NCBI GenBank assembly: GCA_009649835.1 | Contig: PYCK01000073.1 | Span: 1 to 21,297 of the forward strand | Length of the DNA: 21,297 nt | Reading direction: 5' to 3' | Source of the DNA: Candidatus Methanocomedens sp. | GTDB taxonomy: Archaea; Halobacteriota; Methanosarcinia; Methanosarcinales; Methanocomedenaceae | Part shown: in pieces, positions 7,125 through 15,778 of the stretch | Layout: each line of letters starts with the position of its first letter | Numbering within the stretch: position 1 is the stretch's first letter | Notes under the pieces: generated by a model | What the model was told of the DNA's origin: nothing | Seen by the model: only the letters and a program-made list of their open reading frames with translations | The model's database searches: none | Translations under genes and position numbers: made by a program

Positions 7125-7556
7125 CTACTGGATTGTCACATCATCTATATCATGATGTCGTTTGGCAAGAACCTTCACTTTTTCAATGTTCTTTCCGTTT
7201 CGCCCTATGGCAAGACCCTTCTCTTTAGTTTTTACTTCTACATAAGCTATACGTTTGTCACCCTTATATCCGATCTTTACGTTATTGGCATTGGCAGGCT
7301 GGAGCAGGTTCTGTATAAAAATAACCGGGTCGTCGTTATACTCCACCACTTCAACATGGCGCCCGATGCTTTTTACAAGCTTGTTGACATGCTCACCGTT
7401 CTTGCCTATGGCCATGCCCATATCTCCTGTCTTAACAACAAATATCACCCTGTTGTTGTCATCATCCAGCAGACAATCCCTGGCAGTGGCTCCGGTCGTA
7501 CTCTCGAACAATGCTATGTAACGAATTCCATCTGTGGAGAGTTTAACTTCGCTCAA
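7125..7556 (-). CDS. nusA: Archaeal NusA-like transcription factor (two KH domains)
   Basis: A 143-residue protein of the short archaeal NusA family. It has two KH RNA-binding domains and lacks the N-terminal polymerase-binding and S1 domains of bacterial NusA. The GxxG loops are IGKNG at 50-54 and IGRNG at 117-121, each followed by the expected helix. The start is TTG at 7556, supported by GGTG six bases upstream in the short gap after rpl30e; the stop of rpl30e is only ten bases away. Its place between rpl30e and rps12 is the conserved archaeal order. It probably acts in transcription elongation or termination, as inferred from the family. Confidence 0.93.
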   Translation of the reverse strand: MSEVKLSTDGIRYIALFESTTGATARDCLLDDDNNRVIFVVKTGDMGMAIGKNGEHVNKLVKSIGRHVEVVEYNDDPVIFIQNLLQPANANNVKIGYKGDKRIAYVEVKTKEKGLAIGRNGKNIEKVKVLAKRHHDIDDVTIQ

Positions 7557-7566
7557 TTATACACCA

Positions 7567-7857
7567 TTATCCTTTTATGACTGTTAATATTTTCGATTCC
7601 CCTGGGTCCTCTATAGCCATTGCCGCAACAGCGAACGGTTTGCTGCATACCGTACCCAGTTCAACACCAATGCCTGGAAAGTCCATCACAGGTACTTTGC
7701 CTGTAACCCTGTCCCGTACGTCGGCGGGACAGTTTGACGCAAGCACTACAGCCTTGGCCTGGTAATTATCCACAGCCTTCACTGTTTGCCTTGATCCGAT
7801 CGACACCTTTCCGGTCTGGATCGCGATTCTCAGTATTTTATTAAAGTCTAAATCCAT
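7567..7857 (-). CDS. rpl30e: 50S ribosomal protein eL30
   Basis: A protein of about 96 residues in the L7Ae/L30e RNA-binding family, with N-terminal FNKILRIAIQTGKVSIGSRQT, KAVVLASNCP, and the VPVMDFPGIGVELGTVCSKPF segment that carries the kink-turn-binding surface. The ATG at 7857 is preferred over the in-frame ATG at 7866 because GGATGAT lies four bases before it and because the family starts with M-D-(L)-x-K. It lies between rpoA2 and nusA in the usual archaeal order. Confidence 0.95.
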   Translation of the reverse strand: MDLDFNKILRIAIQTGKVSIGSRQTVKAVDNYQAKAVVLASNCPADVRDRVTGKVPVMDFPGIGVELGTVCSKPFAVAAMAIEDPGESKILTVIKG

Positions 7858-7901
7858 GAATATCATCCTGTATGATTTTTTCTATCTACTGGGTTTATTA
7901 T

Positions 7902-9050
7902 TTAAGTTCTTTTTGCTGCCATGAGTTTGACATGACCAGTCCCAAGTTGAATGGGCTGACCCACAATAACGTTCTCGGTCACACCTCTTAATTCGTCAAT
8001 ATCTCCCCTCATACCCGCATCCAGCAGGTGGTTCACTGTGACCTCGAAAGCTGCCCGTGCAAGTACACTGGCCTTCTCACCCGAAATACCGTGCCTGCCA
8101 ATAGCCTTCACTTCCCCGTCAACAGTCATGATGTCAGCCACCAGCATGATATGCCGTACATCAACTGACAGCCCCTGTTCACGAAGGGTATCAGTAGCTT
8201 CTTTTATGATACTGTTCCTGGCCGCCTCGATACCGAACACTTCATAGATCTCATTGATATTATTCGTGGTGGACCGGGTCATATCCACGCCATCCAGATC
8301 ATCAATGTGTTTCAGTGACGATCCTTCAGTATACAGTACATATTCGTCAATGGTATCCTCTTTCCTGATGACAACACGTTTGATATCACTTATTCCCTTG
8401 AGGGTCACGTTCTCCACGTTCTTACTTAGCTGGAGCAGTTCCCTGTACGACTCGTTCTCCGGATGTACCATAAGCACATTACCATCTATCTCAACGGTTG
8501 ATCCCAATTCGTCCTCCAGTTTTTCTGCCACTTCCTCTGGTGTGATATTACGCTGGGTGATCACCTTCTCATTGAGCTCGATTGTCACCAGCATTTCAGT
8601 AATATCTGTAGACAAGCTGCCCAGGTGACTGATATGGGTGGCCTCGATATTCCATGCCAGTTTACGGGCCATGTCCCTATCCTTTGCATAATCCTCTGTC
8701 AAGTAGACCGTCATCATGGGTGTAGAAGGGTTCTTCCTGGCATCCACGATCTCGATCAGCCTGGGCAGGCCCAGTGTAACGTTGATCTCAGCCACACCCG
8801 CATAGTGGAAAGTTCGCATCGTCATCTGTGTACCAGGCTCACCAATACTCTGGGCCGAGACCACACCGGCAGCCTCACATGCCTCAATACAGGCGTATTC
8901 ATAACCTTCAACAACCCGCTTTATGATCTCTTCAAGCTGCTTTTTGGTCACTTTTGTCTCTTCAAGCTCTTTATGAAGAGTATCAAGGATGTTCTTTGGC
9001 AGTTGCAGGTTCCTGGTCATCTCTTCAATGGTCTTCTGGCTCACTGCCAT
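7902..9050 (-). CDS. rpoA2: DNA-directed RNA polymerase subunit A''
   Basis: A 382-residue C-terminal third of the largest RNA polymerase subunit (beta-prime/RPB1 counterpart). The bridge-helix end and trigger-loop region is clear: VSAQSIGEPGTQMTMRTF (about 64-81) followed by HYAGVAEINVTLGLPRL. The jaw and cleft region and the C-terminal RHGISGEKASVLARAAFE motif follow. The ATG at 9050 is chosen because GGAGGT lies seven bases upstream and because it overlaps the TAA of rpoA1 by one base (TAATG); an upstream in-frame start at 9089 would lie inside rpoA1. No intein is present. Confidence 0.97.
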   Translation of the reverse strand: MAVSQKTIEEMTRNLQLPKNILDTLHKELEETKVTKKQLEEIIKRVVEGYEYACIEACEAAGVVSAQSIGEPGTQMTMRTFHYAGVAEINVTLGLPRLIEIVDARKNPSTPMMTVYLTEDYAKDRDMARKLAWNIEATHISHLGSLSTDITEMLVTIELNEKVITQRNITPEEVAEKLEDELGSTVEIDGNVLMVHPENESYRELLQLSKNVENVTLKGISDIKRVVIRKEDTIDEYVLYTEGSSLKHIDDLDGVDMTRSTTNNINEIYEVFGIEAARNSIIKEATDTLREQGLSVDVRHIMLVADIMTVDGEVKAIGRHGISGEKASVLARAAFEVTVNHLLDAGMRGDIDELRGVTENVIVGQPIQLGTGHVKLMAAKRT

Positions 9051-11695
9051 TATTCTACCTCCTTTGAAGTGACAGATTCTATTATCCACTTTATGGCCTG
9101 TGGCTTACTGAATTCACTTTTCATGGGGTCAATACCGTCCTCACCGTATTTGAACTGGACAACCATGCCCCTGGTATCCTTCACAGTCCCATCATACTGG
9201 ACCTCCAGGTCCTGGAGCGCATTGACCAGCCTGCGCTGCAGGTAACCGCTCTGGGATGTCCTGACAGCCGTATCCACCAGGCCTTCCCTGCCACCGATGG
9301 CATGGAAGAAGTATTCGGTTGGCGAAAGGCCGCTCTTATAACTGTTCTTCACGAACCCGTGAGCTGACGCACCCAGATCACCGGTATGGAAATTGGAAAG
9401 TGTCCTGCCGGCATAACCCCTCCTGATACGCTCGCCCCTCACAGCCTGCTGGCCCACGCATCCCGCCATCTGGGTCAGGTTCAACATCGAACCCCTTGCA
9501 CCTGACTTTGCCATGACCACAGCGGCATTTTCCAGGCCAAGGTATTTACCGGCAATATCACCGGTCGTATCCCTTGCCTTACCAAGCTCCTGCATGATCT
9601 TCAGTTCAAGTGTCTCGTCAACTGTCCTGCCTGGCAGAGGTTCAAGGTTTCCTTCATTATAAGCTAAAATCAGGTTCATGACCCTATCCTCGGCTTCACC
9701 CAGCAATTCAGATATCTGGATACTGGCCTCATTAGGTATATCCTCATCATTGATCCCGAAACTGAAACCATAATGCATAACACCCTTTATCCCGAGCATA
9801 GTGGCATCATTGATGAATTGCAATCCCCTGGCCGAACCATAATCCTTGATGATCTTGTCAACTATCAATCCCTTGAATGCGCCCACGGCTTTTTCTTCAA
9901 TAGTACCGCTCAATAACTGTCCGTCCTTAATAAGCACATATGCATCCAGTTCACAATTTTCCTCTTTACAGGTATCACAATCCTCGCATATCCCGGCCTT
10001 GTATGCCATGTTCAATCCGGACGGCAGAATGTGACTGACTGCCTGTTTTCCAGTCCAGTATGGCTTGCCGTCCACTTCACCTGCCGGTTCAGATAACTCT
10101 TCTAATCTGGTTTTGCTGAGCATGTCCAGTATCTCACTCTTACTAAGTCTGCTATCTCCCCTGGTCAGCAGGTACATACCCGAGATGTGGTCATGGATGC
10201 CTCCAATGATAGGCCCGCCGAACCTGGGAGACAGGATATTTTCCTGTACATGTATAAGCATCATTGCCTCTGCCCTTGCCTCTTCGGTCTGGAGCACATG
10301 CATATTCATTTCGTCACCGTCAAAGTCAGCGTTGTAGGGCGGGCATACAGCAGGATTCAACCTGAAAGTCTTATGAGGCATTACCTTGACCTCATGTGCC
10401 ATGATGCTCATCCTGTGTAATGAAGGCTGCCTGTTAAATAACACAATATCCCCGTTCTTCAACTGCCTGTCAATCTTCCATCCAAGTTCAACAGTCTCTG
10501 CAAGTTCCTCGCAATTAATTTCAGTGACCTTGATCCTGCGCCTGTCACTGCGCTCCATATAGTTGGCACCGGGATGGTTTTCAGGCCCCCGCCTGATATA
10601 TTCACGCACCTGTTCAATATTACGGGTAGTCACGTTGACAGGTATGGTCATTTCCATTGCAATGGATAGAGGGACACCCACTTCGCTGATGCTCAGGTTG
10701 GGGTCAGGTGAAATGACAGTCCTTGCACTGAAATTTACCCTCTTACCTGACAAACTGCCCCTGAACCTTCCTTCCTTACCCTTCAACCTCTGGGACAGGG
10801 TCTTTAACGGCCTTCCCGAACGGTGCCTGGCAGGGGGTACGCCTGATACCGCATTATCCATGAACGTTGTCACATGGTACTGCAGCAGTTCCCACAGGTC
10901 CTCGATGATAAGCTGTGGCGCACCAGCTTCACGGTTCTCCTGGAACCTCTGGTTGATCCTGATAATATCCACCAGTTTATGGGTGAGGTCATCCTCGCTC
11001 CTCTGCCCGCTTTCCAGCGTAATACTGGGGCGCATGGTCACTGGCGGTACCGGCAGTACTGTCAATATTACCCATTCGGGCCTGGCGTTATTGGGGTCCA
11101 TGCCAATGACTTCGATATCCTCGTTGGATATTTTCTCCAGTCTCACCCTGATATCAGATGCCATTAGTTTATGATCATGATCCCCCATCTTCTCGACATA
11201 GGTGGATGGTTTTTCCACTTTTATATCCAGCTGTTTGGCACCACAATACATGCAGGTCTTAGGCTTTCTTGCCTCTTTGAACACCTCGTTGGTGATATCC
11301 TCTATTGGCTGTCCTATCTTTCTCATTGTCCTGATCTGTTCAAGGTATTTCTTTTTCTGGTTAGAATCCAGAAGCAGTGCACTGCATTCCCTGCAAGTGC
11401 CCCTTAATACTTTGCGTATCAATTTTGCAAAACCTACATGGACCACCGGTGCGATGAGTTCTACATGTCCGAAATGACCAGGACACTCCCCTGCCCTGCC
11501 TCCGCAGGTCTTGCAGCGAAGACCAGGGTCGATAACACCCATTCTGGGGTCCATCAAACCCATTTCTATTGGGAAACCGTCGTCATCATAAGTATCTGCA
11601 GTAATTACACGGGTTACACTCATCTTCCTGTACTCTTTTGGTGATATAAGCCCGAACCTGATTTCTTTTATACGCTTTGGAACTGTTTTAAACAT
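9050..11695 (-). CDS. rpoA1: DNA-directed RNA polymerase subunit A'
   Basis: An 881-residue N-terminal two-thirds of the largest polymerase subunit. Zinc ligands are in CKTCGGRAGECPGHFGH (61-77) and in the second cluster CREC (101-104) with CMYC (148-151). The catalytic magnesium loop NADFDGD is at 455-461, with RQPSLHR (422-428) just before it. The gene ends where A'' begins, the standard archaeal split. The ATG at 11695 is chosen because GAGGTG precedes it; the GTG at 11704 falls within that ribosome-binding site. It is 11 bases after rpoB1 and overlaps rpoA2 by one base. Length is normal and there is no intein. Confidence 0.97.
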   Translation of the reverse strand: MFKTVPKRIKEIRFGLISPKEYRKMSVTRVITADTYDDDGFPIEMGLMDPRMGVIDPGLRCKTCGGRAGECPGHFGHVELIAPVVHVGFAKLIRKVLRGTCRECSALLLDSNQKKKYLEQIRTMRKIGQPIEDITNEVFKEARKPKTCMYCGAKQLDIKVEKPSTYVEKMGDHDHKLMASDIRVRLEKISNEDIEVIGMDPNNARPEWVILTVLPVPPVTMRPSITLESGQRSEDDLTHKLVDIIRINQRFQENREAGAPQLIIEDLWELLQYHVTTFMDNAVSGVPPARHRSGRPLKTLSQRLKGKEGRFRGSLSGKRVNFSARTVISPDPNLSISEVGVPLSIAMEMTIPVNVTTRNIEQVREYIRRGPENHPGANYMERSDRRRIKVTEINCEELAETVELGWKIDRQLKNGDIVLFNRQPSLHRMSIMAHEVKVMPHKTFRLNPAVCPPYNADFDGDEMNMHVLQTEEARAEAMMLIHVQENILSPRFGGPIIGGIHDHISGMYLLTRGDSRLSKSEILDMLSKTRLEELSEPAGEVDGKPYWTGKQAVSHILPSGLNMAYKAGICEDCDTCKEENCELDAYVLIKDGQLLSGTIEEKAVGAFKGLIVDKIIKDYGSARGLQFINDATMLGIKGVMHYGFSFGINDEDIPNEASIQISELLGEAEDRVMNLILAYNEGNLEPLPGRTVDETLELKIMQELGKARDTTGDIAGKYLGLENAAVVMAKSGARGSMLNLTQMAGCVGQQAVRGERIRRGYAGRTLSNFHTGDLGASAHGFVKNSYKSGLSPTEYFFHAIGGREGLVDTAVRTSQSGYLQRRLVNALQDLEVQYDGTVKDTRGMVVQFKYGEDGIDPMKSEFSKPQAIKWIIESVTSKEVE

Positions 11696-11706
11696 TATTA
11701 CCACCT

Positions 11707-13530
11707 CTATACTGCATCCTCCAGAATAAGCCTGGGAGCAACACCAAGGGACTTGATCTCATCCAGCAGTAACTTGAATGCATAGCTCATCTCAACAGTA
11801 TGTATTCCAGTCTCTGCTCCGCAGTTGGGACAGAATACCATGTTCCTTCTCTTATCCTGGGTAGCTACCATACCACAATGGGAACAAACAAGTTGTTCCA
11901 CCTTATCAGATTCATCCAGCAATCTTTCCTTCAGTGTGAGGGATGCACCGTGCCCGATAAGCACATCACGTTCCATCTCACCGAACCTGAGACCGCCTTC
12001 CCTGGCCCTGCCCTCTGTAGGCTGCCTGGTAAGCACCTGCACCGGACCCCTGCTCCTGGCATGGATCTTTGATGACACCATATGATAGAGCTTCTGGTAA
12101 AGGATCACGCCAATGAACACATCAGCTTCGACCTTCTTACCTGTTTTACCATCATAGAATACTTCTTTGCCTGTATGGGAATAACCTGCACGTTTAAGGG
12201 CAAGCCTCAGGTCCTCTTCAGATTCACCTGAGAAGGGAGTGGCATTGATACGCCTGCCTTCAAGACTGCCCACCTTGCCTCCGATCATCTCCAGCACATG
12301 AGCTACAGTCATCCTCGAGGGGATGGCATGGGGATTGATCACAAGATCGGGTACCATCCCTGATTCTGTGAATGGCATATCTTCAAATGGCTGGATAAGT
12401 CCTAACACACCTTTTTGTCCGTGCCTTGACGCGAACTTGTCGCCAAGTTCCGGGATTCTCTGGTCCCGTACCCTGACCTTTGCCAGCCGGGCCCCGTTCA
12501 TGCTCTCGGTAAGAATAACTGCATCCACAATGCCGTTTTCATTTGAACGCATGGTAACGCTGGACTCTCTCCTCTGCTGCGGGCTAAGGCCCAGTTCAGT
12601 GGGCTCTTCAAGGAACCTGGGTGGACTGGTCTTCCCGATAAGCACATCATTGTGATCTACAATGACCTCAGGATTGACGACACCATCCTCATCCAATTGG
12701 GAATACACTTCAGGTCCGCGTGCCCCCCTTACTTCCTGGTCAGGAATTTCGAACTTATCCTCCTGGCCTCCGGGGTAGCGCCTCTCTTCGCCTCCAAGAG
12801 TCCTGAAGAAATGACTTCTTCCAAGACCCCGTTCTATACTACCCTTATTAACGACCAGGGCATCCTCAATATTATAACCTTCATATGAAAGTACAGCAAC
12901 AACAAAGTTCTGGCCTGCTGCCCTTTCATCGAACCCGATCACATCCGAGGTCTGGGTGTGCACTATTGCTTTTTGTGGGTAATGCATCAAATGTCCCCTG
13001 GTATCGGGTCTTAGCCTCAAGTTGGCTACCGGCACCCCGAGACATTGTTTTACCATGCCTGCACCCATAGTGTTCCTGGGTGAGGCATTGTGCTCAGGGA
13101 ACGGGATCATGCCAGTGCAGATACCAAGTATAAGGGACGGGTCGATCTCAAGATGGGTATGTTCAGGTGTAATATCAGCTTCATTCACGGCAACGAAACA
13201 GTTCTCTTCCTCTTCTGCATCAAGATATTCAATTAATCCCATCCTGACCAGGTCATCGAAGTCTGTCTCCCTGTTCTTTAGTAACTCCATATGTTCCTCT
13301 GTTAACAGGGATTTTCCGTTCTCAACAATAACAACCGGTCGTCTGGCCCTGCCGGCATCACTGTTTATAATTATTTCGTGAGTATTCGGGTAGTAGGTCA
13401 CATTTACCTGTATGGGTATTGTACTTGCCCTGCGCATCTGCTTGACATTGCTGACCAGTTCTTCAGGATTGTCATGATAACCAAGCAGTTCCCCGTTTAA
13501 GAATACTCTTGTTTTATTCAAAAGATTCAC
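11707..13530 (-). CDS. rpoB1: DNA-directed RNA polymerase subunit B'
   Basis: A 607-residue C-terminal part of the second-largest subunit. It carries the hybrid-binding motif YEGYNIEDALVVNKGSIERG (about 216-235), the catalytic-core motif GDKFASRHGQKG (363-374), the segment EMERDVLIGHGA, and a C-terminal zinc finger with cysteines at 549, 552, 567 and 570. Separation from B'' is typical of methanogens and Archaeoglobus. The start is GTG, overlapping the TGA of rpoB2 (GTGA) with GAGGGGG just upstream, which implies translational coupling and 1:1 synthesis of the two halves. Confidence 0.97.
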   Translation of the reverse strand: MNLLNKTRVFLNGELLGYHDNPEELVSNVKQMRRASTIPIQVNVTYYPNTHEIIINSDAGRARRPVVIVENGKSLLTEEHMELLKNRETDFDDLVRMGLIEYLDAEEEENCFVAVNEADITPEHTHLEIDPSLILGICTGMIPFPEHNASPRNTMGAGMVKQCLGVPVANLRLRPDTRGHLMHYPQKAIVHTQTSDVIGFDERAAGQNFVVAVLSYEGYNIEDALVVNKGSIERGLGRSHFFRTLGGEERRYPGGQEDKFEIPDQEVRGARGPEVYSQLDEDGVVNPEVIVDHNDVLIGKTSPPRFLEEPTELGLSPQQRRESSVTMRSNENGIVDAVILTESMNGARLAKVRVRDQRIPELGDKFASRHGQKGVLGLIQPFEDMPFTESGMVPDLVINPHAIPSRMTVAHVLEMIGGKVGSLEGRRINATPFSGESEEDLRLALKRAGYSHTGKEVFYDGKTGKKVEADVFIGVILYQKLYHMVSSKIHARSRGPVQVLTRQPTEGRAREGGLRFGEMERDVLIGHGASLTLKERLLDESDKVEQLVCSHCGMVATQDKRRNMVFCPNCGAETGIHTVEMSYAFKLLLDEIKSLGVAPRLILEDAV

Positions 13531-15095
13531 GCCCCCTCGTTGTACTCAACTTCCTCTTCCATAGCTTCAAGCTCAGTGGCATATGTACCATGTTTTTCTT
13601 CCAGGTTCATTATATGCGGTGCTATATGTTCCACATTCAGGTTATACAGTGTCTGTTTCAATCCCTTTACATCAAACACATCTGTTGATACCTCTACCAT
13701 CTGGGCAAAGTTCTTCACCAGCCCGCAGTTAGGTCCTTCAGGCGTTTCAGATGGACATATCCGGCCCCACTGGGTGGGATGAAGGTCCCTTGCCTCGAAA
13801 TGGGGCTGTGCCCTGGAAAGGGGAGATATCACCCTGCGAAGGTGTGATAGGGATGCCATGTAATCTATACGGTCCAGGAGCTGGGATACGCCTGCCCTGC
13901 CTCCGACCCAGTTACCTGTGGCCAGCGGGTGGCCCAGTCTCTCTGTAAGTACATCAGCCCTGACCACAGTGATCACATTAAGGTCACGGTTACGCATATT
14001 TGCCCGCTCGAGCTGGTACTTAACATCCCTTGCCAGCCTGTTGAAAGATACCCTGAACAGGTCTTCCATCAGGTTCCCGCTAAGTTTGAGACGTTTATTG
14101 GAATAATGGTCCTTATCATCCGGACGTCTCCGTCCCAGTGCAAGTTCAAAGCAGGCCTCTGCCATCCGGCCCAGGTACTGGGCTTTCACGATCCTGTGGC
14201 CCGGTTCATTACCCAGGTGCGGCAGGAGGTACCTGTCGATCACATAATTTGCCCTTTTTATCTGGTATTCCCCTGTCTGGCCGGAGGCAACCCTGTTACC
14301 CACCTTTTCCACAGCCTCTTCACAGGTATGGGCCTCAGCTTCCTCCAGGTTCTCCATCATGAACTTCACTACCTCGGGGTCGTATGACACGGTATTTACG
14401 ATATCCTCATCAGTCTCAATACCAAGGGCCCGCATTAATGTAACAAAGGCCAAACGTCCTGAAATGGATGGGAAACTTACTTCGATGATGGCCTTGCGAC
14501 CGCGTTCGACCACGGCCAGTGCCCTGTACCCCCTGCGTTCACTGAACACCTTGGCAACCTCGATCCTATCGCCGTAACGTTCCTCGAACTCCACCAGTAT
14601 CTTATTAGGAGCCAGGTCTTCCAGGGTCATCAGGACCCTTTCGGTTCCGTTCACAATAAAATAGCCGCCTGGGTCCAGCGGGTCCTCCCCCACCTCTATC
14701 ATTTCATTATGGGTCATCTCGACCAGGTTGCAGCCCTTGCTCATCAGCATCATGGGGAGCTGACCGATAATAGCTTCCACAGGTTCATGTTCAATATCCC
14801 CCTGGATGATGGTCATCTCAAGATGTATCGGGGCCGAGTATGTGATATCCCTTAATCTTGCATCATTTGGGTATAGCATATCCTGGGCACCGTCAGCTTC
14901 TTTTACCAAAGGCTTGCCAACCCTGATCTCTCCGAGTTTCACATAAGTATCTTCTATATCAGTCTCTATGACCCCTTGTTCACTGATGACCTTCTGCATT
15001 CCGTAATCCAAAAAATCATTAAACGAATCTATATGGTGTCGGACTATTTTATCGCGGGTAAAGTATGCCCTGGATAATACTTCTCTATTTAACAC
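13527..15095 (-). CDS. rpoB2: DNA-directed RNA polymerase subunit B''
   Basis: The N-terminal half of the second-largest subunit (protrusion, lobe and fork), about 522 residues. Landmarks are RHHIDSFNDF near the N-terminus, GGYFIVNGTERVLM, the DKDHYSNKRLKLSG segment, and RICPSETPEGPNCGLVKN from residue 445. The start is uncertain. The longest frame begins at a TTG at 15167 that overlaps rpoH, but I prefer the GTG at 15095: AAGGTG lies seven bases upstream, and the resulting start (M)LNREVLSRAYF matches where the family begins as I recall it. The longer form would add 24 residues with no conserved match. The gene overlaps rpoB1 at its 3' end (GTGA). Confidence 0.95.
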   Translation of the reverse strand: MLNREVLSRAYFTRDKIVRHHIDSFNDFLDYGMQKVISEQGVIETDIEDTYVKLGEIRVGKPLVKEADGAQDMLYPNDARLRDITYSAPIHLEMTIIQGDIEHEPVEAIIGQLPMMLMSKGCNLVEMTHNEMIEVGEDPLDPGGYFIVNGTERVLMTLEDLAPNKILVEFEERYGDRIEVAKVFSERRGYRALAVVERGRKAIIEVSFPSISGRLAFVTLMRALGIETDEDIVNTVSYDPEVVKFMMENLEEAEAHTCEEAVEKVGNRVASGQTGEYQIKRANYVIDRYLLPHLGNEPGHRIVKAQYLGRMAEACFELALGRRRPDDKDHYSNKRLKLSGNLMEDLFRVSFNRLARDVKYQLERANMRNRDLNVITVVRADVLTERLGHPLATGNWVGGRAGVSQLLDRIDYMASLSHLRRVISPLSRAQPHFEARDLHPTQWGRICPSETPEGPNCGLVKNFAQMVEVSTDVFDVKGLKQTLYNLNVEHIAPHIMNLEEKHGTYATELEAMEEEVEYNEGA

Positions 15096-15159
15096 AGCTT
15101 TGCACCTTCCTGGTTTAAGTAAAACGGGTTTGTTGACAGTTTGATGTTCATCTGCCTGA

Positions 15160-15405
15160 TTATTCAATTACCAGTCTGTAGAATTCGGCCTCTCCGGCAG
15201 TCTGGCTGGTTCGTATAACCTTGACTATGTCACCGACCTGGCCCCCAATTTCCAGTATCACCGGATCTTTGACTTTTATTTTTGGCAATTGCTCTTTATC
15301 GATGCCATATTGTTTTAAAACCTGGCTTGCCTCATTCTCTGAGAGCAATAAATGGTGAGGCACCAGATTGTGATCTAATAAGCTGAAACTTTTCGAAACT
15401 TTCAT
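15160..15405 (-). CDS. rpoH: DNA-directed RNA polymerase subunit H
   Basis: An 81-residue RPB5 C-terminal homologue, the assembly and jaw subunit of archaeal RNA polymerase. Conserved features are LLDHNLVPHH at the N-terminus, EQLPKIKVKDPV in the middle, and GDIVKVIRTSQTAGEAEFYRLVI at the end. The reading frame stays open upstream through the tRNA gene, but the ATG at 15405 gives the family's usual length and is preceded by GGGGATGA; the ATG at 15417 has no spacing to its purine tract. It is the first protein gene of the polymerase operon and starts only 32 bases after the tRNA-Lys end, leaving little room for its own promoter. Confidence 0.95.
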   Translation of the reverse strand: MKVSKSFSLLDHNLVPHHLLLSENEASQVLKQYGIDKEQLPKIKVKDPVILEIGGQVGDIVKVIRTSQTAGEAEFYRLVIE

Positions 15406-15432
15406 TACTTTATTCATCCCCTTAAATATGTG

Positions 15433-15437
15433 AAAAA
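15433..15437 (-). terminator. Short T5 tract directly after tRNA-Lys
   Basis: Five T residues on the minus strand follow the discriminator base immediately. It may be a weak tRNA terminator that allows read-through into rpoH. Five T is at the low end for archaeal termination. Confidence 0.3.
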
Positions 15438-15544
15438 CGGGCTCGGAGGGATTTGAACCCCCGACCATCTGGTATCTTCCAATGCATGGGTCTTTTCCAT
15501 ACACCTTAAAAGCCAGGTGCTCTGCCTGTCTGAGCTACGAGCCC
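15438..15544 (-). tRNA. tRNA-Lys (UUU) with a 33-base intron
   Basis: On the minus strand the acceptor arms GGGCTCG and CGAGCCC pair perfectly. The D arm is GCTC/GAGC around a 9-base loop with GG, and the T arm is GGGGG-TTCAAAT-CCCTC. The anticodon stem CCTGG/CCAGA frames the loop CTTTTA|A with anticodon TTT (complement at 15508-15510). The discriminator is G and no CCA is encoded. Between positions 37 and 38 a 33-base insert (15474-15506) interrupts the loop; without it the tRNA is 74 bases. Position 27-43 is a C-A mismatch. rpoH begins 32 bases downstream on the same strand. Confidence 0.93.
15474..15506 (-). other. tRNA-Lys intron with bulge-helix-bulge
   Basis: The intron sits at the canonical 37/38 site. 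CUUU of the anticodon loop pairs with GAAG near the intron 3' end as the 4-bp central helix. The flanking 3-base bulges are UAA (cut as UA^A) and AUA (cut as AU^A). The intron body folds into a 9-bp stem, GGUGUAUGG with CCAUGCAUU, around a 7-base loop, leaving one G unpaired at the junction. This is what the archaeal splicing endonuclease recognises. Confidence 0.85.
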
Positions 15545-15778
15545 ACCGATGAACAGCGGTAGCTGTGTCTAAGCCTCTAATTAAATTTTGGCACGGATTT
15601 TTTCTACCGAACAATTCTTCACCGATTTGGATATGGTACTTCAGGATGCTATGCAGGCGTACCGCTCTATTAAGGAATGCATTGGACTTAAACCTTTCTT
15701 TTGTTTGACATATTATGTATATGACTTATTTAACCCCGATTAACTTTGTAATGATAGTTGACTGTTGAATATTTAACC
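15545..15778. other. Intergenic region between priL and tRNA-Lys
   Basis: No protein gene is convincing in these 234 bases. On the minus strand AATTTAATT (15580-15588) is a candidate TATA box about 27 bases before a start that would give the tRNA a leader of about 13 bases. A small inverted repeat, ACAGC-GGTA-GCTGT (15553-15566), lies in that leader zone. The remainder is AT-rich toward the priL end, with no clear oligo-T terminator on the priL strand. Confidence 0.4.

Noticed and set aside
7902..9089. rpoA2 start at 9089 and rpoA1 start at 11704
   Set aside because: Both lie upstream of better starts that have GGAGGT or GAGGTG at correct spacing. The 11704 GTG falls inside the ribosome-binding site.
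10563..11174. 203-codon plus-strand frame antisense to rpoA1
   Set aside because: Entirely within the conserved A' gene, with no protein motifs. Shadow.
15406..15614. rpoH reading frame and another minus frame running through the tRNA gene
   Set aside because: They read through tRNA-Lys and its intron. rpoH has a better start at 15405 with family length.
15588..15743. 51-codon plus-strand frame between tRNA-Lys and priL (TTG at 15588 or ATG at 15633)
   Set aside because: No ribosome-binding site, no recognised family, and it runs across the likely tRNA promoter. Length is compatible with chance, so it was not called as a gene.
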